64,000 nt of DNA from Hafnia paralvei ATCC 29927 (lineage in GTDB: Bacteria > Pseudomonadota > Gammaproteobacteria > Enterobacterales > Enterobacteriaceae). The notes under the pieces were generated by a model, which was not told where the DNA came from, did not search any database, and worked only from the letters and a program-made list of their open reading frames with translations. The translations under genes and the position numbers were made by a program. Shown in pieces: positions 15,958-25,484 of the stretch. Location: contig NZ_LXET01000041.1 in assembly GCF_001655005.1 (NCBI RefSeq), positions 1 to 64,000 of the forward strand. The letters run 5' to 3'. Each line of letters opens with the position of its first letter. Within the stretch, counting starts at the first letter, position 1.

Positions 15958-18657
15958 CTACAGCATTTTCCTGATCACATAGTGCAAGATCCCATCATTA
16001 CGGTAATAAGTAAGTTCGTTACTGGTATCAATACGACAACGAGTCGGGATCACTTCACTATGTCCATCGGCGTAGGTGATGGTTACATTAACGGTTTGCC
16101 CCGTCGTGAGCTGCTGCAATCCGCTAATATCTAATGTTTCATCTCCCGTCAGGTTTAACGTTTTGCGTGTAACCCCTTGTGGAAACTCCAGCGTCAGAAT
16201 CCCCATACCAATCAGGTTTGAACGGTGTATACGCTCGAATGATTCAGCGATCACCACACGGACCCCAAGCAATCGTGGCCCCTTAGCAGCCCAGTCACGA
16301 CTAGAGCCCGAGCCATACTCTTTACCCGCAATCACCGCAAGCGGCACGCCTTCGTCCTGATACTGCATCGCAGCGTCATAAATCGCCATCTGCTGTTGGG
16401 TAGGAATGTGTCGAGTTACGCCCCCTTCCACGCCAGGAACCATTTCGTTGCGGATACGGATATTCGCGAAGGTACCTCGCATCATTACCTCATGGTTACC
16501 ACGCCGTGAACCGTAGGAGTTGAAGTCTTTACGTTCAACGCCATGCCCTAGCAGATAACGCCCTGCCGGGCTCTCAGCTTTGATATTACCCGCAGGAGAA
16601 ATGTGGTCGGTGGTCACAGAGTCCCCCAACATTGCCAGCAAACGCGCGCCGTGAATATCTTTCACGGCCTCAGGTTCGGCCTGCATCGTGCTGAAAAATG
16701 GCGGATGACGGATATAGGTGGAATCTTCCTGCCAATCATAGGTCGCAGAGCCTTTGACCTGAATCCCTTGCCAAACAGCATCACCGTCAAAGACCTGCGC
16801 ATACTCTTTGCGGAACATGTCGGTTTTGACCATTTCTACCGCGTTGGCAATTTCTTGGCCAGTTGGCCAGATATCTTTCAGATAAACTGCATGGCCCTGT
16901 TGATCATGACCTAACGGGTCAGCAGACAGATTCACCTTCATATTGCCGGCCAGCGCATAGGCAACCACTAACGGTGGAGAGGCTAGCCAGTTGGTTTTAA
17001 CTAAAGGATGAATTCGCCCCTCGAAGTTACGGTTTCCAGAAAGCACCGCACCCACGGTCAGATCGCCCGCTTTGATCGCGGTTTCAATCGGTTCCGGCAA
17101 CGGGCCGGAGTTACCTATACAGGTGGTGCATCCATAACCCACGAGATTGAAACCTAACTGTTCAAGATAAGGAGTCAAGCCTGCGGCATTCAGGTAGTCG
17201 GTGACAACTTTAGATCCTGGTGCCAGCGAGGTTTTTACCCATGGCTTACGTACTAGCCCTTTTTCTACCGCTTTTTTTGCCAGCAGTCCGGCGGCCATCA
17301 GAACACTTGGATTAGAGGTATTGGTACACGACGTGATCGCGGCAATCACCACTGCGCCCTGCTCCAGTTGGTGCTTTTTACCCGCCAGCGTGAACGCTTC
17401 AAATTCAACGCGGTTCTTCTGACTGGTCAGCTCCAGTTCGGTCGCAGCCTGAAACGCCTGAGGTACTTTAGGTAGAGGCACACGATCCTGTGGACGCTTC
17501 GGTCCCGCTAAACTTGATTCAACGGTACTCATATCCAAAGACAGAGTGCTAGTAAATACCGGTTCATCTCCAGCATTTCGCCACAGCCCCTGCGCTTTGC
17601 AATAAGCTTCAACTAACGCAATTTGCTCCTCACTTCGACCACTCAGACGCATGTAGTTCAGCGTCACCTCGTCGACAGGGAAAAAGCCACAGGTCGCGCC
17701 AAATTCAGGTGACATGTTGCCGATAGTCGCACGGTCAGCCAAGGGAAGATCGGCTAAACCATCGCCATAAAATTCAACAAATTTGCCGACGACACCGTGC
17801 TTACGCAGCATTTGTGTCACCGTCAGCACCAAATCAGTTGCGGTAATCCCCTCACGCAGTTTGCCAGTCAGCTTGAATCCGACCACATCTGGGATCAGCA
17901 TCGATACCGGTTGTCCCAGCATAGCCGCTTCCGCCTCTATCCCTCCTACGCCCCAGCCTAATACGCCAAGGCCGTTAATCATGGTGGTGTGGGAGTCGGT
18001 ACCAACCAGGGTGTCAGGATAAGCAACGCGCTGACCGTCAACATCTTCATGCCATACCGTCTGCCCAAGATATTCCAAATTCACCTGATGGCAAATGCCC
18101 GTACCCGGCGGCACAACGCGGAAACGGTTAAAGGCTTTTTGCCCCCAACGCAGGAAAATGTAGCGCTCATGGTTGCGTTCCATCTCAAGCTCAACGTTTT
18201 CGCCAAACGCCTGCTCACTGCCAAAGTGATCCACGGTAACCGAATGATCGATAACGAGATCAACTGGCGACAACGGATTAACCTGCTCAACGTTGCCACC
18301 AAGACGCAGCACGGCCTCTCGCATCGCGGCCAAATCGACGACGGCGGGTACACCGGTGAAATCTTGCATTAACACACGCGCTGGGCGATAGGCGATTTCT
18401 CGATCGGCATGTCCCGTTTTTATCCAATCGGCAATTGCCTGCAAATCATCCTGAGCCACGCTGTCTCCATCGAGGTGACGCAGTAGATTCTCGAGCAGCA
18501 CTTTCATGGATTTGGGTAAGCGACTGATATCGCCAAGATGTTTTTCCAGCTCGGGCAAACTGTAGTAGCGGTATTCGGTATTCAGGGCACTTAGTGTTTT
18601 TTCACACTGCTGGGCAAGATGTTGCTGATTCAGACGATTTCGCATATCGGATGACAT
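15958..18657 (-). CDS. acnA: Aconitate hydratase A
   Basis: An 899-residue TCA-cycle enzyme isomerising citrate and isocitrate through cis-aconitate with a 4Fe-4S cluster. The cluster ligands are in AITSCTNTSNPS and GCTTCIGNSGP, and the swivel domain contains the active-site segment GKEYGSGSSRDWAAKGP. The start MSSDMRN at 18657 is preceded by an excellent AAGGAGGAGCT; the longer frame to 18717 has none. It is slightly longer than E. coli AcnA (891) because of an insertion near the N-terminus. The E. coli gene is induced by oxidative and stationary-phase signals. Confidence 0.95.
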   Translation of the reverse strand: MSSDMRNRLNQQHLAQQCEKTLSALNTEYRYYSLPELEKHLGDISRLPKSMKVLLENLLRHLDGDSVAQDDLQAIADWIKTGHADREIAYRPARVLMQDFTGVPAVVDLAAMREAVLRLGGNVEQVNPLSPVDLVIDHSVTVDHFGSEQAFGENVELEMERNHERYIFLRWGQKAFNRFRVVPPGTGICHQVNLEYLGQTVWHEDVDGQRVAYPDTLVGTDSHTTMINGLGVLGWGVGGIEAEAAMLGQPVSMLIPDVVGFKLTGKLREGITATDLVLTVTQMLRKHGVVGKFVEFYGDGLADLPLADRATIGNMSPEFGATCGFFPVDEVTLNYMRLSGRSEEQIALVEAYCKAQGLWRNAGDEPVFTSTLSLDMSTVESSLAGPKRPQDRVPLPKVPQAFQAATELELTSQKNRVEFEAFTLAGKKHQLEQGAVVIAAITSCTNTSNPSVLMAAGLLAKKAVEKGLVRKPWVKTSLAPGSKVVTDYLNAAGLTPYLEQLGFNLVGYGCTTCIGNSGPLPEPIETAIKAGDLTVGAVLSGNRNFEGRIHPLVKTNWLASPPLVVAYALAGNMKVNLSADPLGHDQQGHAVYLKDIWPTGQEIANAVEMVKTDMFRKEYAQVFDGDAVWQGIQVKGSATYDWQEDSTYIRHPPFFSTMQAEPEAVKDIHGARLLAMLGDSVTTDHISPAGNIKAESPAGRYLLGHGVERKDFNSYGSRRGNHEVMMRGTFANIRIRNEMVPGVEGGVTRHIPTQQQMAIYDAAMQYQDEGVPLAVIAGKEYGSGSSRDWAAKGPRLLGVRVVIAESFERIHRSNLIGMGILTLEFPQGVTRKTLNLTGDETLDISGLQQLTTGQTVNVTITYADGHSEVIPTRCRIDTSNELTYYRNDGILHYVIRKML

Positions 18658-18902
18658 AGCTCCTCCTTCCTTATAATGCTTAAAGCGATACCGGCTGGCC
18701 GTGAGCGCGCTTCTCATGCAGCGTCTAGAACCATCACAACCAGCGGCAATCTCCTGATAACGTTGTGGCTACCTTTAAAGATAACACAAAGAGATGGTAA
18801 CGTTTTAGTAACATTTGGCGGTTGATACGATAGATGGTGTAAACCAATAACGACGCGTTAAGTGGGAGAAGGATATTTCTTGCGGAAAATAATCGTGGGA
18901 AA

Positions 18903-18929
18903 TAAAAAAGCCTCCGCGCAGGAGGCTAT
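18903..18929 (-). terminator. Terminator of spy
   Basis: On the minus strand AGCCTCC pairs with GGAGGCT around five bases, followed by TTTTTTATT. Confidence 0.9.
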
Positions 18930-18954
18930 ATTTATTCCAGTCGAATCTTATCGA

Positions 18955-19476
18955 TTATTGCTCAGCGGCAACCATCGCAGCATGGCGCTGTTGCATTTTT
19001 TCGATGCGTTTTTCGAAATTCTGATTAAATTCTTTTTTCTGTTCTGGCGTCAGAACATTATACATTTTGTTTTCCATTTTCATGCGTTCCAGCATCATAT
19101 CGTTGCGCTCTTTATTGTTCGCTTCGATTTGTGCACGTGCGGCGCTTTCGTCAAATTTATCACTCGCCACCAGCTTGTGCATTTCTTTGAAGTGATCGCC
19201 CATCATTGGTTTTTTATGCTCAGCGCGGAACTCTTTAGCAATGGTTTGCATCTGTTCACGTTGCTGATCCGTCAGTTTCAACCCTTCAAACATACCACCA
19301 CGATGAGGACCTTTCATACCCATCTGATGATGCATCATCATGGGTGCGGTCGCATTCCCCTGCGTTGCGGCGGGTGCTGGTGCTGGTGCTGCGGAGGCGG
19401 TCGTTTCCGCTGCGTTTGCCATTGAAGCGCCCAGAGCCAAAGATGAAGCCAACATTAAAGCAGTTAATTTACGCAT
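18955..19476 (-). CDS. spy: Spy, periplasmic ATP-independent chaperone (CpxP/Spy family)
   Basis: A 173-residue periplasmic protein. A signal peptide (MRKLTALMLASSLALGASMANA) is followed by an Ala/Pro-rich linker and the helical Spy domain containing two LTxxQ motifs (LKLTDQQREQM and VLTPEQKKEF). Spy forms a cradle-shaped dimer that protects unfolding proteins and is induced by envelope stress via BaeSR/CpxAR in E. coli. The MRKL start at 19476 has GAGGA nine bases upstream; the ATG at 19485 abuts that site. Confidence 0.9.
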   Translation of the reverse strand: MRKLTALMLASSLALGASMANAAETTASAAPAPAPAATQGNATAPMMMHHQMGMKGPHRGGMFEGLKLTDQQREQMQTIAKEFRAEHKKPMMGDHFKEMHKLVASDKFDESAARAQIEANNKERNDMMLERMKMENKMYNVLTPEQKKEFNQNFEKRIEKMQQRHAAMVAAEQ

Positions 19477-19530
19477 AGTAATCATTCCTCAAATAATGTG
19501 TTCGTTCTAACGATTTGTCGTTCTAACAAT

Positions 19531-19564
19531 GTGTTCACTGTGTTGATGTGTTCACTGTGTTGAT
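19531..19564. repeat. Two direct 17-base tandem repeats upstream of spy
   Basis: The unit GTGTTCACTGTGTTGAT occurs twice back to back, beginning about 55 bases before the spy start. It may be a simple duplication; whether it holds regulator sites is unknown. Confidence 0.8.
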
Positions 19565-19565
19565 G

Positions 19566-19890
19566 GAATTAAGTCTATAGGTCTAAATATATAGTAGTTA
19601 CACGCTGAGTAAATTAATGAAAGGAGAAAAATCAAAAAATGGGCAATTATGAAGAGAGTGTGGAGATTGTGGGTTTATTTTAAACTCAGCGGTAAGATTA
19701 CGCCTAAAATAGCAAATTGGCCCCACTTATTCCAGCAAACATTATTATTAATACTTTGCTTACCCTCAGCGCTTTATTGTCTCAGTCTCTATAACCTCTG
19801 TTTTACCCAGTCAGCGGCATGATTCATCACAGCCCCTTGCCTACGGTCTGTGATCTGATAGCCAAATTCGCAACACGAAACCCATAAAAA
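19566..19890. other. Non-coding gap between spy and the kduI control region
   Basis: About 325 bases without a supported gene. The left part is AT-rich and should hold the spy promoter. The rest up to the KdgR-like site shows no convincing frame or hairpin. Confidence 0.45.
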
Positions 19891-19909
19891 CAAAACACTG
19901 TTTCATTTT
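19891..19909 (+). promoter_or_regulatory. KdgR-like operator upstream of kduI
   Basis: The stretch around AAAACACTGTTTCATT is a degenerate inverted repeat resembling the KdgR consensus known from pectin-degrading enterobacteria (AAAnnnnGTTTCATT-type). It is about 110 bases before kduI, a classical KdgR-regulated gene. The match is by eye. Confidence 0.55.
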
Positions 19910-20018
19910 TTGTTGAATTGCGCAGCGTAAGGATCTACCATGCATACATCGACAGGGATAGAAAACCTTTCTGTTCATGCCAAATAAATACTCAAACGAA
20001 TAACCGACGAGGTGAAAG

Positions 20019-20855
20019 ATGGAAGTCCGCCAAAGCATCCACAGCGATCATGCCAAGCAACTCGACACTGACGGCCTACGCCGCGAGTTTTTAGTTGAGA
20101 CGATTTTCGATGCAGACCAATACACCATGGTTTACAGCCATATCGATCGTATTATCGTCGGCGGCGTCATGCCGGTGCAGAAAACCGTTACTATCGGTGC
20201 CGAAGTAGGCAAACAGTTAGGCGTGAGCTATTTTCTGGAACGCCGTGAATTAGGCATTATTAATATTGGCGGGCCAGGCACCATTACCATCGACGGAGAG
20301 TGTTTTGAAATAGGCCACCGCGAAGCACTTTATGTAGGTAAAGGTGCTCGTGACATTGTTTTTGCTAGCGTAAATACAAATCAGCCTGCCAAGTTCTATT
20401 ACAACTGCGCACCGGCACATACCACCTATCCAACCAAAAAGATCACGCCTGCCGATGCATCACCACAAACGCTGGGCGATTCAAAAACCAGCAACCGCCG
20501 CACCATCAATAAATATATGGTTCCAGATGTACTACAAACCTGTCAGTTATCAATGGGGCTCACCGAGCTGGCTGAAGGCAACCTGTGGAACACCATGCCA
20601 TGCCACACCCATGAACGCCGCATGGAAGTCTATTTCTACTTCAACATGGACGATGACTCCTGTGTTTTCCACATGATGGGACAGCCGCAGGAAACTCGGC
20701 ACATTGTGATGCATAACGAACAAGCCGTGATTTCACCTAGCTGGTCAATTCACTCAGGCGTAGGCACCAAGGCCTATACCTTTATCTGGGGCATGGTTGG
20801 TGAAAATCAGGTCTTCGACGATATGGATCACGTCGCGGTAAAAGACATTCGCTAA
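20019..20855 (+). CDS. kduI: 5-dehydro-4-deoxy-D-glucuronate isomerase KduI
   Basis: A 278-residue cupin enzyme converting 5-keto-4-deoxyuronate to 2,5-diketo-3-deoxygluconate in pectin and glycosaminoglycan breakdown. The zinc-binding cluster is in MPCHTHERRMEVYFYF, with a later His in WSIHSGVGT. Length equals E. coli KduI. A GAGGTG site precedes the ATG. kduD follows 65 bases downstream on the same strand. Confidence 0.95.
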   Translation: MEVRQSIHSDHAKQLDTDGLRREFLVETIFDADQYTMVYSHIDRIIVGGVMPVQKTVTIGAEVGKQLGVSYFLERRELGIINIGGPGTITIDGECFEIGHREALYVGKGARDIVFASVNTNQPAKFYYNCAPAHTTYPTKKITPADASPQTLGDSKTSNRRTINKYMVPDVLQTCQLSMGLTELAEGNLWNTMPCHTHERRMEVYFYFNMDDDSCVFHMMGQPQETRHIVMHNEQAVISPSWSIHSGVGTKAYTFIWGMVGENQVFDDMDHVAVKDIR

Positions 20856-20920
20856 CCCATTTACACTTCATCTTTTGCGGTTAGCCAACGTTGTCTGGCC
20901 GCTGTTTAAGGACATAAAAC

Positions 20921-21682
20921 ATGATTCTTGACGCATTCTCGCTACAGGGTAAAGTTGCACTGGTCACTGGCTGTGACACGGGTTTAGGTCAGGGTATGGC
21001 AGTTGGTTTAGCACAGGCCGGTTGTGACATCGTCGGTGTTAATATTGTTGAACCCACCGAAACCATTGAAAAGATCACCGCTCTTGGCCGCCGCTTCTTA
21101 AGCTTAACTGCCGATCTACGCGATACATCGGTCATTCCTGATGTGGTGAAACGCGCTTCTACTGAGTTTGGCCATATCGATATTTTGGTCAACAACGCAG
21201 GAATCATCCGCCGTCAGGATGCATTAGAGTTCAGCGAGAAGGATTGGGATGACGTGATGAATCTGAACATTAAGACCGTGTTCTTTATGTCTCAGGCCGT
21301 TGCACACCAATTTATTGCGCAGGGGAAAGGTGGAAAGATAATCAACATTGCTTCCATGCTCTCTTTCCAAGGAGGTATTCGTGTGCCGTCTTATACCGCG
21401 TCTAAAAGTGCGGTGATGGGCGTCACTCGTCTGCTCGCCAACGAATGGGCGAAGCATAAAATCAACGTCAACGCGATTGCTCCGGGCTATATGGCAACCA
21501 ACAATACGCAGCAACTGCGTGCCGACGAAGCTCGAAGCGAAGAAATTCTTGGCCGAATCCCTGCTGGCCGCTGGGGTTTACCAGAAGATCTGATGGGGCC
21601 AGCGGTGTTCTTGGCATCACCGGCATCCGACTATATTAACGGCTATACCATCGCCGTCGATGGCGGTTGGTTAGCGCGTTAA
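20921..21682 (+). CDS. kduD: 2-dehydro-3-deoxy-D-gluconate 5-dehydrogenase KduD
   Basis: A 253-residue short-chain dehydrogenase that reduces 2,5-diketo-3-deoxygluconate to KDG with NAD(P)H, the step after KduI. The Rossmann motif TGCDTGLGQG, NNAG, the catalytic SYTASK region with Ser/Tyr/Lys and the C-terminal NGYTIAVDGGWLAR are all present. The two genes form an operon-like pair ending in a terminator at 21698-21733. Confidence 0.95.
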   Translation: MILDAFSLQGKVALVTGCDTGLGQGMAVGLAQAGCDIVGVNIVEPTETIEKITALGRRFLSLTADLRDTSVIPDVVKRASTEFGHIDILVNNAGIIRRQDALEFSEKDWDDVMNLNIKTVFFMSQAVAHQFIAQGKGGKIINIASMLSFQGGIRVPSYTASKSAVMGVTRLLANEWAKHKINVNAIAPGYMATNNTQQLRADEARSEEILGRIPAGRWGLPEDLMGPAVFLASPASDYINGYTIAVDGGWLAR

Positions 21683-21697
21683 TCAGCGCCCTATCCC

Positions 21698-21733
21698 GCT
21701 ACGCTGATACCCGGTCAGCGTAGCTTTCCCTTC
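21698..21733 (+). terminator. Terminator of kduID
   Basis: GCTACGCTGA pairs perfectly with TCAGCGTAGC around seven bases, followed by TTTCCCTTCT. The T-run is interrupted. Confidence 0.75.
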
Positions 21734-21861
21734 TCGAATGACTATTGCATCAAGTGTCTGGAGTCAGTGAGTGCAGCCAACGCCCTACAACCTGAAATAT
21801 GACGGGGATATATCACCCGCGCATTGACAGACCGACGCTCCCGCCGTAACGTGCCTTACTC

Positions 21862-21884
21862 TATATAAAATTTTATATAACGTT
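21862..21884 (+). promoter_or_regulatory. ModE-type operator upstream of the modA-like gene
   Basis: TATATAAAATTTTATATA (21862-21879) is a perfect palindrome with the ModE layout TATATA-N6-TATATA, and the right half continues as TATATAACG, the characteristic ModE half-site end. It is 30 bases before the modA-like start. ModE represses molybdate uptake genes when molybdate or tungstate is bound. Confidence 0.75.
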
Positions 21885-21909
21885 TTAATCGTTAATATCG
21901 CGTGGTGTC

Positions 21910-22647
21910 ATGGTGAAACCCCAAACTCAATCTCTAAATGTGCTCGCCGCCGGTAGCTTGCGGAAAGCACTCTCCCCGCATCTAACCCAATTTAGCCAGC
22001 AATTTGGCATCAATATACATGTGCAGTTTGGCCCCGCCGGTCTGTTGCGCGAGCAAATTGAGCGTGGTGCAACGTGGGATCTGTTTGCCTCAGCTAACCT
22101 GCAACATCCGCAGAAGCTACAAGCACAGGGACTGGCGCAAAGCATAATGCCCTTCCTGCGTAATCGGCTCTGCCTTACCGTTAGACGCACATGTATGAAC
22201 AGCGAATCAGACAGTTGGCTGGAGCTTCTCACTAATACGCAACTTAGCATCGGCACGTCGACACCTGGCAGTGATCCCTCCGGTGACTACACGTGGCAGT
22301 TGTTTGATCGCGTCGAAGCGCTTCGTCCTCACGCAGGTGAATCACTGAAGCAACGAGCACGACAGTTGGTGGGAGGAATAGATAGCCTACAGGTTCCGGC
22401 AAATGAAATAGCCTCTGGCTGGATCATTCAGCAAGGTTTGGCGGATGTCTTCGTCGGTTATGCTCATTATGCACAGTGGCTTCGGAATAATCAGACCGTG
22501 GCGGTGGTCAATATTCCTGATACAGATAATGTTTTTGCCACTTATGCATTGGCACTGCGTGATGAAAGCGCTCGGCCGTTAGCGGAGTATCTCTCATCAC
22601 CACGCCTTCAGCAGCAATTCATTAACGCTGGTTTTTCAGCATGTTAA
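21910..22647 (+). CDS. ModA-like molybdate/tungstate-binding protein lacking a signal peptide
   Basis: A 245-residue protein of the periplasmic ModA family by sequence: LNVLAAGSLRKALSPHL at the N-terminus (the first anion-binding Ser region), FGPAGLLREQIERGATWDLFASAN, and IGTSTPGSDPSGDYTWQLF. True ModA proteins begin with a secretion signal; here the mature-type sequence starts within ten residues of the first Met and no upstream extension is available. It may therefore work in the cytoplasm, or need another export route. A ModE-type operator precedes it, and the convergent importer behind it has another. No good ribosome-binding site is seen. Confidence 0.8.
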   Translation: MVKPQTQSLNVLAAGSLRKALSPHLTQFSQQFGINIHVQFGPAGLLREQIERGATWDLFASANLQHPQKLQAQGLAQSIMPFLRNRLCLTVRRTCMNSESDSWLELLTNTQLSIGTSTPGSDPSGDYTWQLFDRVEALRPHAGESLKQRARQLVGGIDSLQVPANEIASGWIIQQGLADVFVGYAHYAQWLRNNQTVAVVNIPDTDNVFATYALALRDESARPLAEYLSSPRLQQQFINAGFSAC

Positions 22648-23408
22648 TCATGAGCAATCTCAAACAGCGGGGTAAGTACCTCATATCGCTGCCCATCCGA
22701 TAACACAGACGCGCGCTCCACTCTTACGCCATATGCCATCAGCAAATTTGCTTCAGTGAGCATCTCCTGTGTGGCACCATAAGCCCAACGTTTGCCATCT
22801 AATAGCATCAGGCATTTATGCGCCACCAGATGTGCATGCGCCGGATCGTGGGTCGTAAACAGCACACTTATCTGGCGCTCTTGCGCTAGCTGGCAAACCA
22901 ACCGCAAAACCGCCTGTTGATTAAACAGATCTAGCGCCGACGTGGGTTCATCGAGTATGAGCATTTCGCAACCGGTGGCTAAAGCTCGCGCAATCATGAC
23001 TAACTGTCGCTGCCCGCCCGATAGCGTCTGAAAATCGCATTCAGCTAGATGTTCAATGCCCAACGTTCGCAGTGCTTCCTGTGCAATAGTTTCATCTTTA
23101 CGCGTTGGTTGCTGTAACAACCCGATAGAATTCACCCGCCCCATCAGCACAATATCGACGACCCGATAAGCGAAAGCCGTTGAGAAAGATTGTGCGACAA
23201 AACCTATCGGTGCGTTGCGGGAAATTTTACCTGATAACAAAGGCAATACGCCGGTTAGCGTATTCAACAACGAAGTTTTTCCTCGTCCATTAGCACCAAG
23301 AATGGCGCATACCTCACCCCGCCGGCAATCAAAGCTCAGCGGTGTATACAACGCGTTCCGATAGCCGAACGTTAGCCCATCAACGCTTAATGCAACATTA
23401 TTCACCAT
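22644..23408 (-). CDS. ABC transporter ATPase, FecE/MolC type, probable molybdate/tungstate import
   Basis: A 254-residue ABC ATPase. Walker A is GANGRGKTS, the signature is LSGGQRQLVMIARAL, and Walker B is MLILDEPTSALD, followed by the H-loop in FTTHDPAHAHL. Sequence type is that of iron-siderophore/B12/Mol importers (class with BtuD and MolC). The start MVNNVALSV at 23408 overlaps the permease end by 11 bases, showing translational coupling; the longer frame to 23459 is unlikely. The ModE site at the operon head supports oxyanion transport. Confidence 0.85.
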   Translation of the reverse strand: MVNNVALSVDGLTFGYRNALYTPLSFDCRRGEVCAILGANGRGKTSLLNTLTGVLPLLSGKISRNAPIGFVAQSFSTAFAYRVVDIVLMGRVNSIGLLQQPTRKDETIAQEALRTLGIEHLAECDFQTLSGGQRQLVMIARALATGCEMLILDEPTSALDLFNQQAVLRLVCQLAQERQISVLFTTHDPAHAHLVAHKCLMLLDGKRWAYGATQEMLTEANLLMAYGVRVERASVLSDGQRYEVLTPLFEIAHD

Positions 23409-24402
23409 GAGAGAACCTCCGCGAGCGGATGAGCAACAGTGCAAACAGCGGTGCGCCAATTAAGGCCGTAATGATACCCAGTGGAATTTCTGCCTGACTC
23501 AGCGTGCGGGCAACATCATCAACCAAGACCATAAAGCCGCCGCCCAGCCAAAACGCGGCGGGGAGTAATCGCCGATGATCCGCCCCTACTAATAGACGAG
23601 CGAGATGCGGAATCACTAAGCCGATCCAAGCTATTCCACCGCTTACTGCCACCTGTGCTGCCACTAAAAGAGCACATAACAGCAAAACCAAACGACGCAA
23701 GCCCACCACGGATACCCCCAAGGTGCGCGCATCAGCATCACCGAGAGATAAAATATTGATCCGCCATCGTAGCCGAAATAACAAAAAGCTGGCTATCGCC
23801 AGCGGTATCGCCATCATCAACAACTTATGCCAATTAGCCGTTGCAAAGCTGCCCAATAGCCAGAATACAATGCTCGGCAACTTCTCTTCGGTATCAGCCA
23901 TATATTGCAGCAGGCTAACTAATGCAGAGAAAAAACCGCTGAGAATAATGCCGGAGAGAATAAGCATCAGGCGATTCTCTTTGCCCAGCGCTGACGCAAT
24001 GACATAGACCAACGCTAAAGCTAACAGACCGAATGCAAAGGTCGAGCTCATCAGCAGCCATGGCGAAAATCCGAGCAAAATTGCCAACGTCCCGCCAAAG
24101 GCTGCTCCCGCACTAACGCCAATAATGTGAGGGTCAACCAGTGGATTATGAAATACTCCCTGCAGACACGCACCGCACAGCGCCAACGCGCCTCCTGCGC
24201 CACAGGCCATCAGAATACGCGGCATCCTGACCGTCCAGATAATTTGCCCCGCTAACCGATCGGTCTGCATAGGTGCTAGCAGCGCATGCCAAACCTCTAT
24301 CGGCGAAATAGTAAATTGGCCGACGCCGAGCGAAAAGAAGGCGACAATCAATGTCGCCATAGGGAATAGCAAATGAAAGTACCGATTACTGAACTGAGGC
24401 AT
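23398..24402 (-). CDS. FecCD/BtuC-type ABC permease, probable molybdate/tungstate import
   Basis: A 334-residue inner membrane permease of the FecCD family with about ten helices. The family stretches IRMPRILMACGAGGALALCGACLQGVFHNPLVDPHIIGVSAGAAFG, GIAWIGLVIPHLARLLVG and the C-terminal GEIP-like AEIPLGIITALIGAPLFALLLI are clear. The start MPQFSNRY at 24402 lies inside the end of the binding-protein gene (overlap of 17 bases). Haemophilus MolB belongs to this family and carries molybdate, so iron is not the only option. Confidence 0.86.
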   Translation of the reverse strand: MPQFSNRYFHLLFPMATLIVAFFSLGVGQFTISPIEVWHALLAPMQTDRLAGQIIWTVRMPRILMACGAGGALALCGACLQGVFHNPLVDPHIIGVSAGAAFGGTLAILLGFSPWLLMSSTFAFGLLALALVYVIASALGKENRLMLILSGIILSGFFSALVSLLQYMADTEEKLPSIVFWLLGSFATANWHKLLMMAIPLAIASFLLFRLRWRINILSLGDADARTLGVSVVGLRRLVLLLCALLVAAQVAVSGGIAWIGLVIPHLARLLVGADHRRLLPAAFWLGGGFMVLVDDVARTLSQAEIPLGIITALIGAPLFALLLIRSRRFSHGE

Positions 24403-25465
24403 GCGAATTTGGCGTCCAGGCTGTGCGATAAAAACGCTGATAGTAATCATTCGCGGCTTTATTCATATCAATGTCTTGAAAACGTTGCGGATACAGCTGT
24501 TTCGCCATCCATAGCTCGCCGATAGCCAATGCCTCCGGCATTGGATACCCCCACGCCTTAGCGTACTCCGGCATCAGATAAACTCGCTTATGTTTAACTG
24601 CATCAATGCCCTGCCAAGCCGGATCGCGAGTGATTTTAGTCACTTCATCTGGATAGCGATCTTGCACGAAGATAACCTGCGGATTCCAAGATAAGACCTG
24701 TTCCATTGAAACCTGCTTATAGCCTTTGATGCTGGTCGCAGCAACGTTTATCGCCCCCGCGTGCTGCATCATCAAACCAGTATATTTTCCCGAGCCGTAA
24801 GTTGTTAGATCGGGGTTCGCCATATAAACGCGCATGCGCTGGTCGACGGGAATATCCTTCAGACGCGCTCCCACCGTCTCTCGTTGCTTGAAGGCATAAT
24901 CAATCAACGCTTCACCTTGTGACTCACGATTCACCACTTTAGCGATCAGACGAATACCCTCTTGCAGCCCTAAGTTATATGCCTGCTCCTCATCATTCAT
25001 CTGAGGGTTAAGCTTGCCCTTTTCGCTTTGGGCATCACGGCGAAGTGAAATCGCTACTACGGGGATCCCGGCTTTCTCAATCTGACTAATCATTTCAGGC
25101 GGCGCATAGTTCGCCACAAAAACAACTTGAGGATGTTCAGCTAGCAGACTTTCTAGATTCACCTGTGTCAGATCGCCCGGCATTGGTATTGTCGCCAGGC
25201 GTGGAGAAAAACGTTCAAATTCAGGGCCAAGCTGCTTTTTCCAACTGGATAAAACGCCCACGACGTCATCTGCCGCATCAAGCTGTACCAGTAAGTTCAA
25301 CGTTTGATGTTGTAAAACAACAACACGATTTACTCGATCGGGGATCGTAACCTGACGGCCAAGTTGGTCAATGACGGTGCGGTCGGCAAGAGATGTAAAA
25401 GAGACGAATAGAAGAGATGCGCCTGCGATAACCGCATGGCTCAGCTTGGACGTAGAAAGATTCAT
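24386..25465 (-). CDS. ABC transporter periplasmic binding protein, BtuF/MolA type, probable molybdate/tungstate
   Basis: A 359-residue binding protein with a signal peptide (MNLSTSKLSHAVIAGASLLFVSFTSLA) and two lobes joined by a long helix, as in class III binding proteins. DRTVIDQLGRQVTIPDRVNRVVVL and NLESLLAEHPQVVFVANY are typical. The Met at 25465 is chosen because the longer frame to 25522 would start inside the ModE operator. It heads the operon binding protein-permease-ATPase. Ligand is inferred from the ModE sites, not from binding residues. Confidence 0.82.
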   Translation of the reverse strand: MNLSTSKLSHAVIAGASLLFVSFTSLADRTVIDQLGRQVTIPDRVNRVVVLQHQTLNLLVQLDAADDVVGVLSSWKKQLGPEFERFSPRLATIPMPGDLTQVNLESLLAEHPQVVFVANYAPPEMISQIEKAGIPVVAISLRRDAQSEKGKLNPQMNDEEQAYNLGLQEGIRLIAKVVNRESQGEALIDYAFKQRETVGARLKDIPVDQRMRVYMANPDLTTYGSGKYTGLMMQHAGAINVAATSIKGYKQVSMEQVLSWNPQVIFVQDRYPDEVTKITRDPAWQGIDAVKHKRVYLMPEYAKAWGYPMPEALAIGELWMAKQLYPQRFQDIDMNKAANDYYQRFYRTAWTPNSHASVQ

Positions 25466-25484
25466 AGTGAGTGACTTAAGTTGT

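Noticed and set aside
17989..18372. 127-codon plus-strand frame within acnA
   Set aside because: Antisense shadow of aconitase.
18862..19425. Long plus-strand frame with many Phe and His (187 codons)
   Set aside because: It is antisense to spy, whose Met/His-rich codons create the pattern; spy has a signal peptide and conserved motifs.
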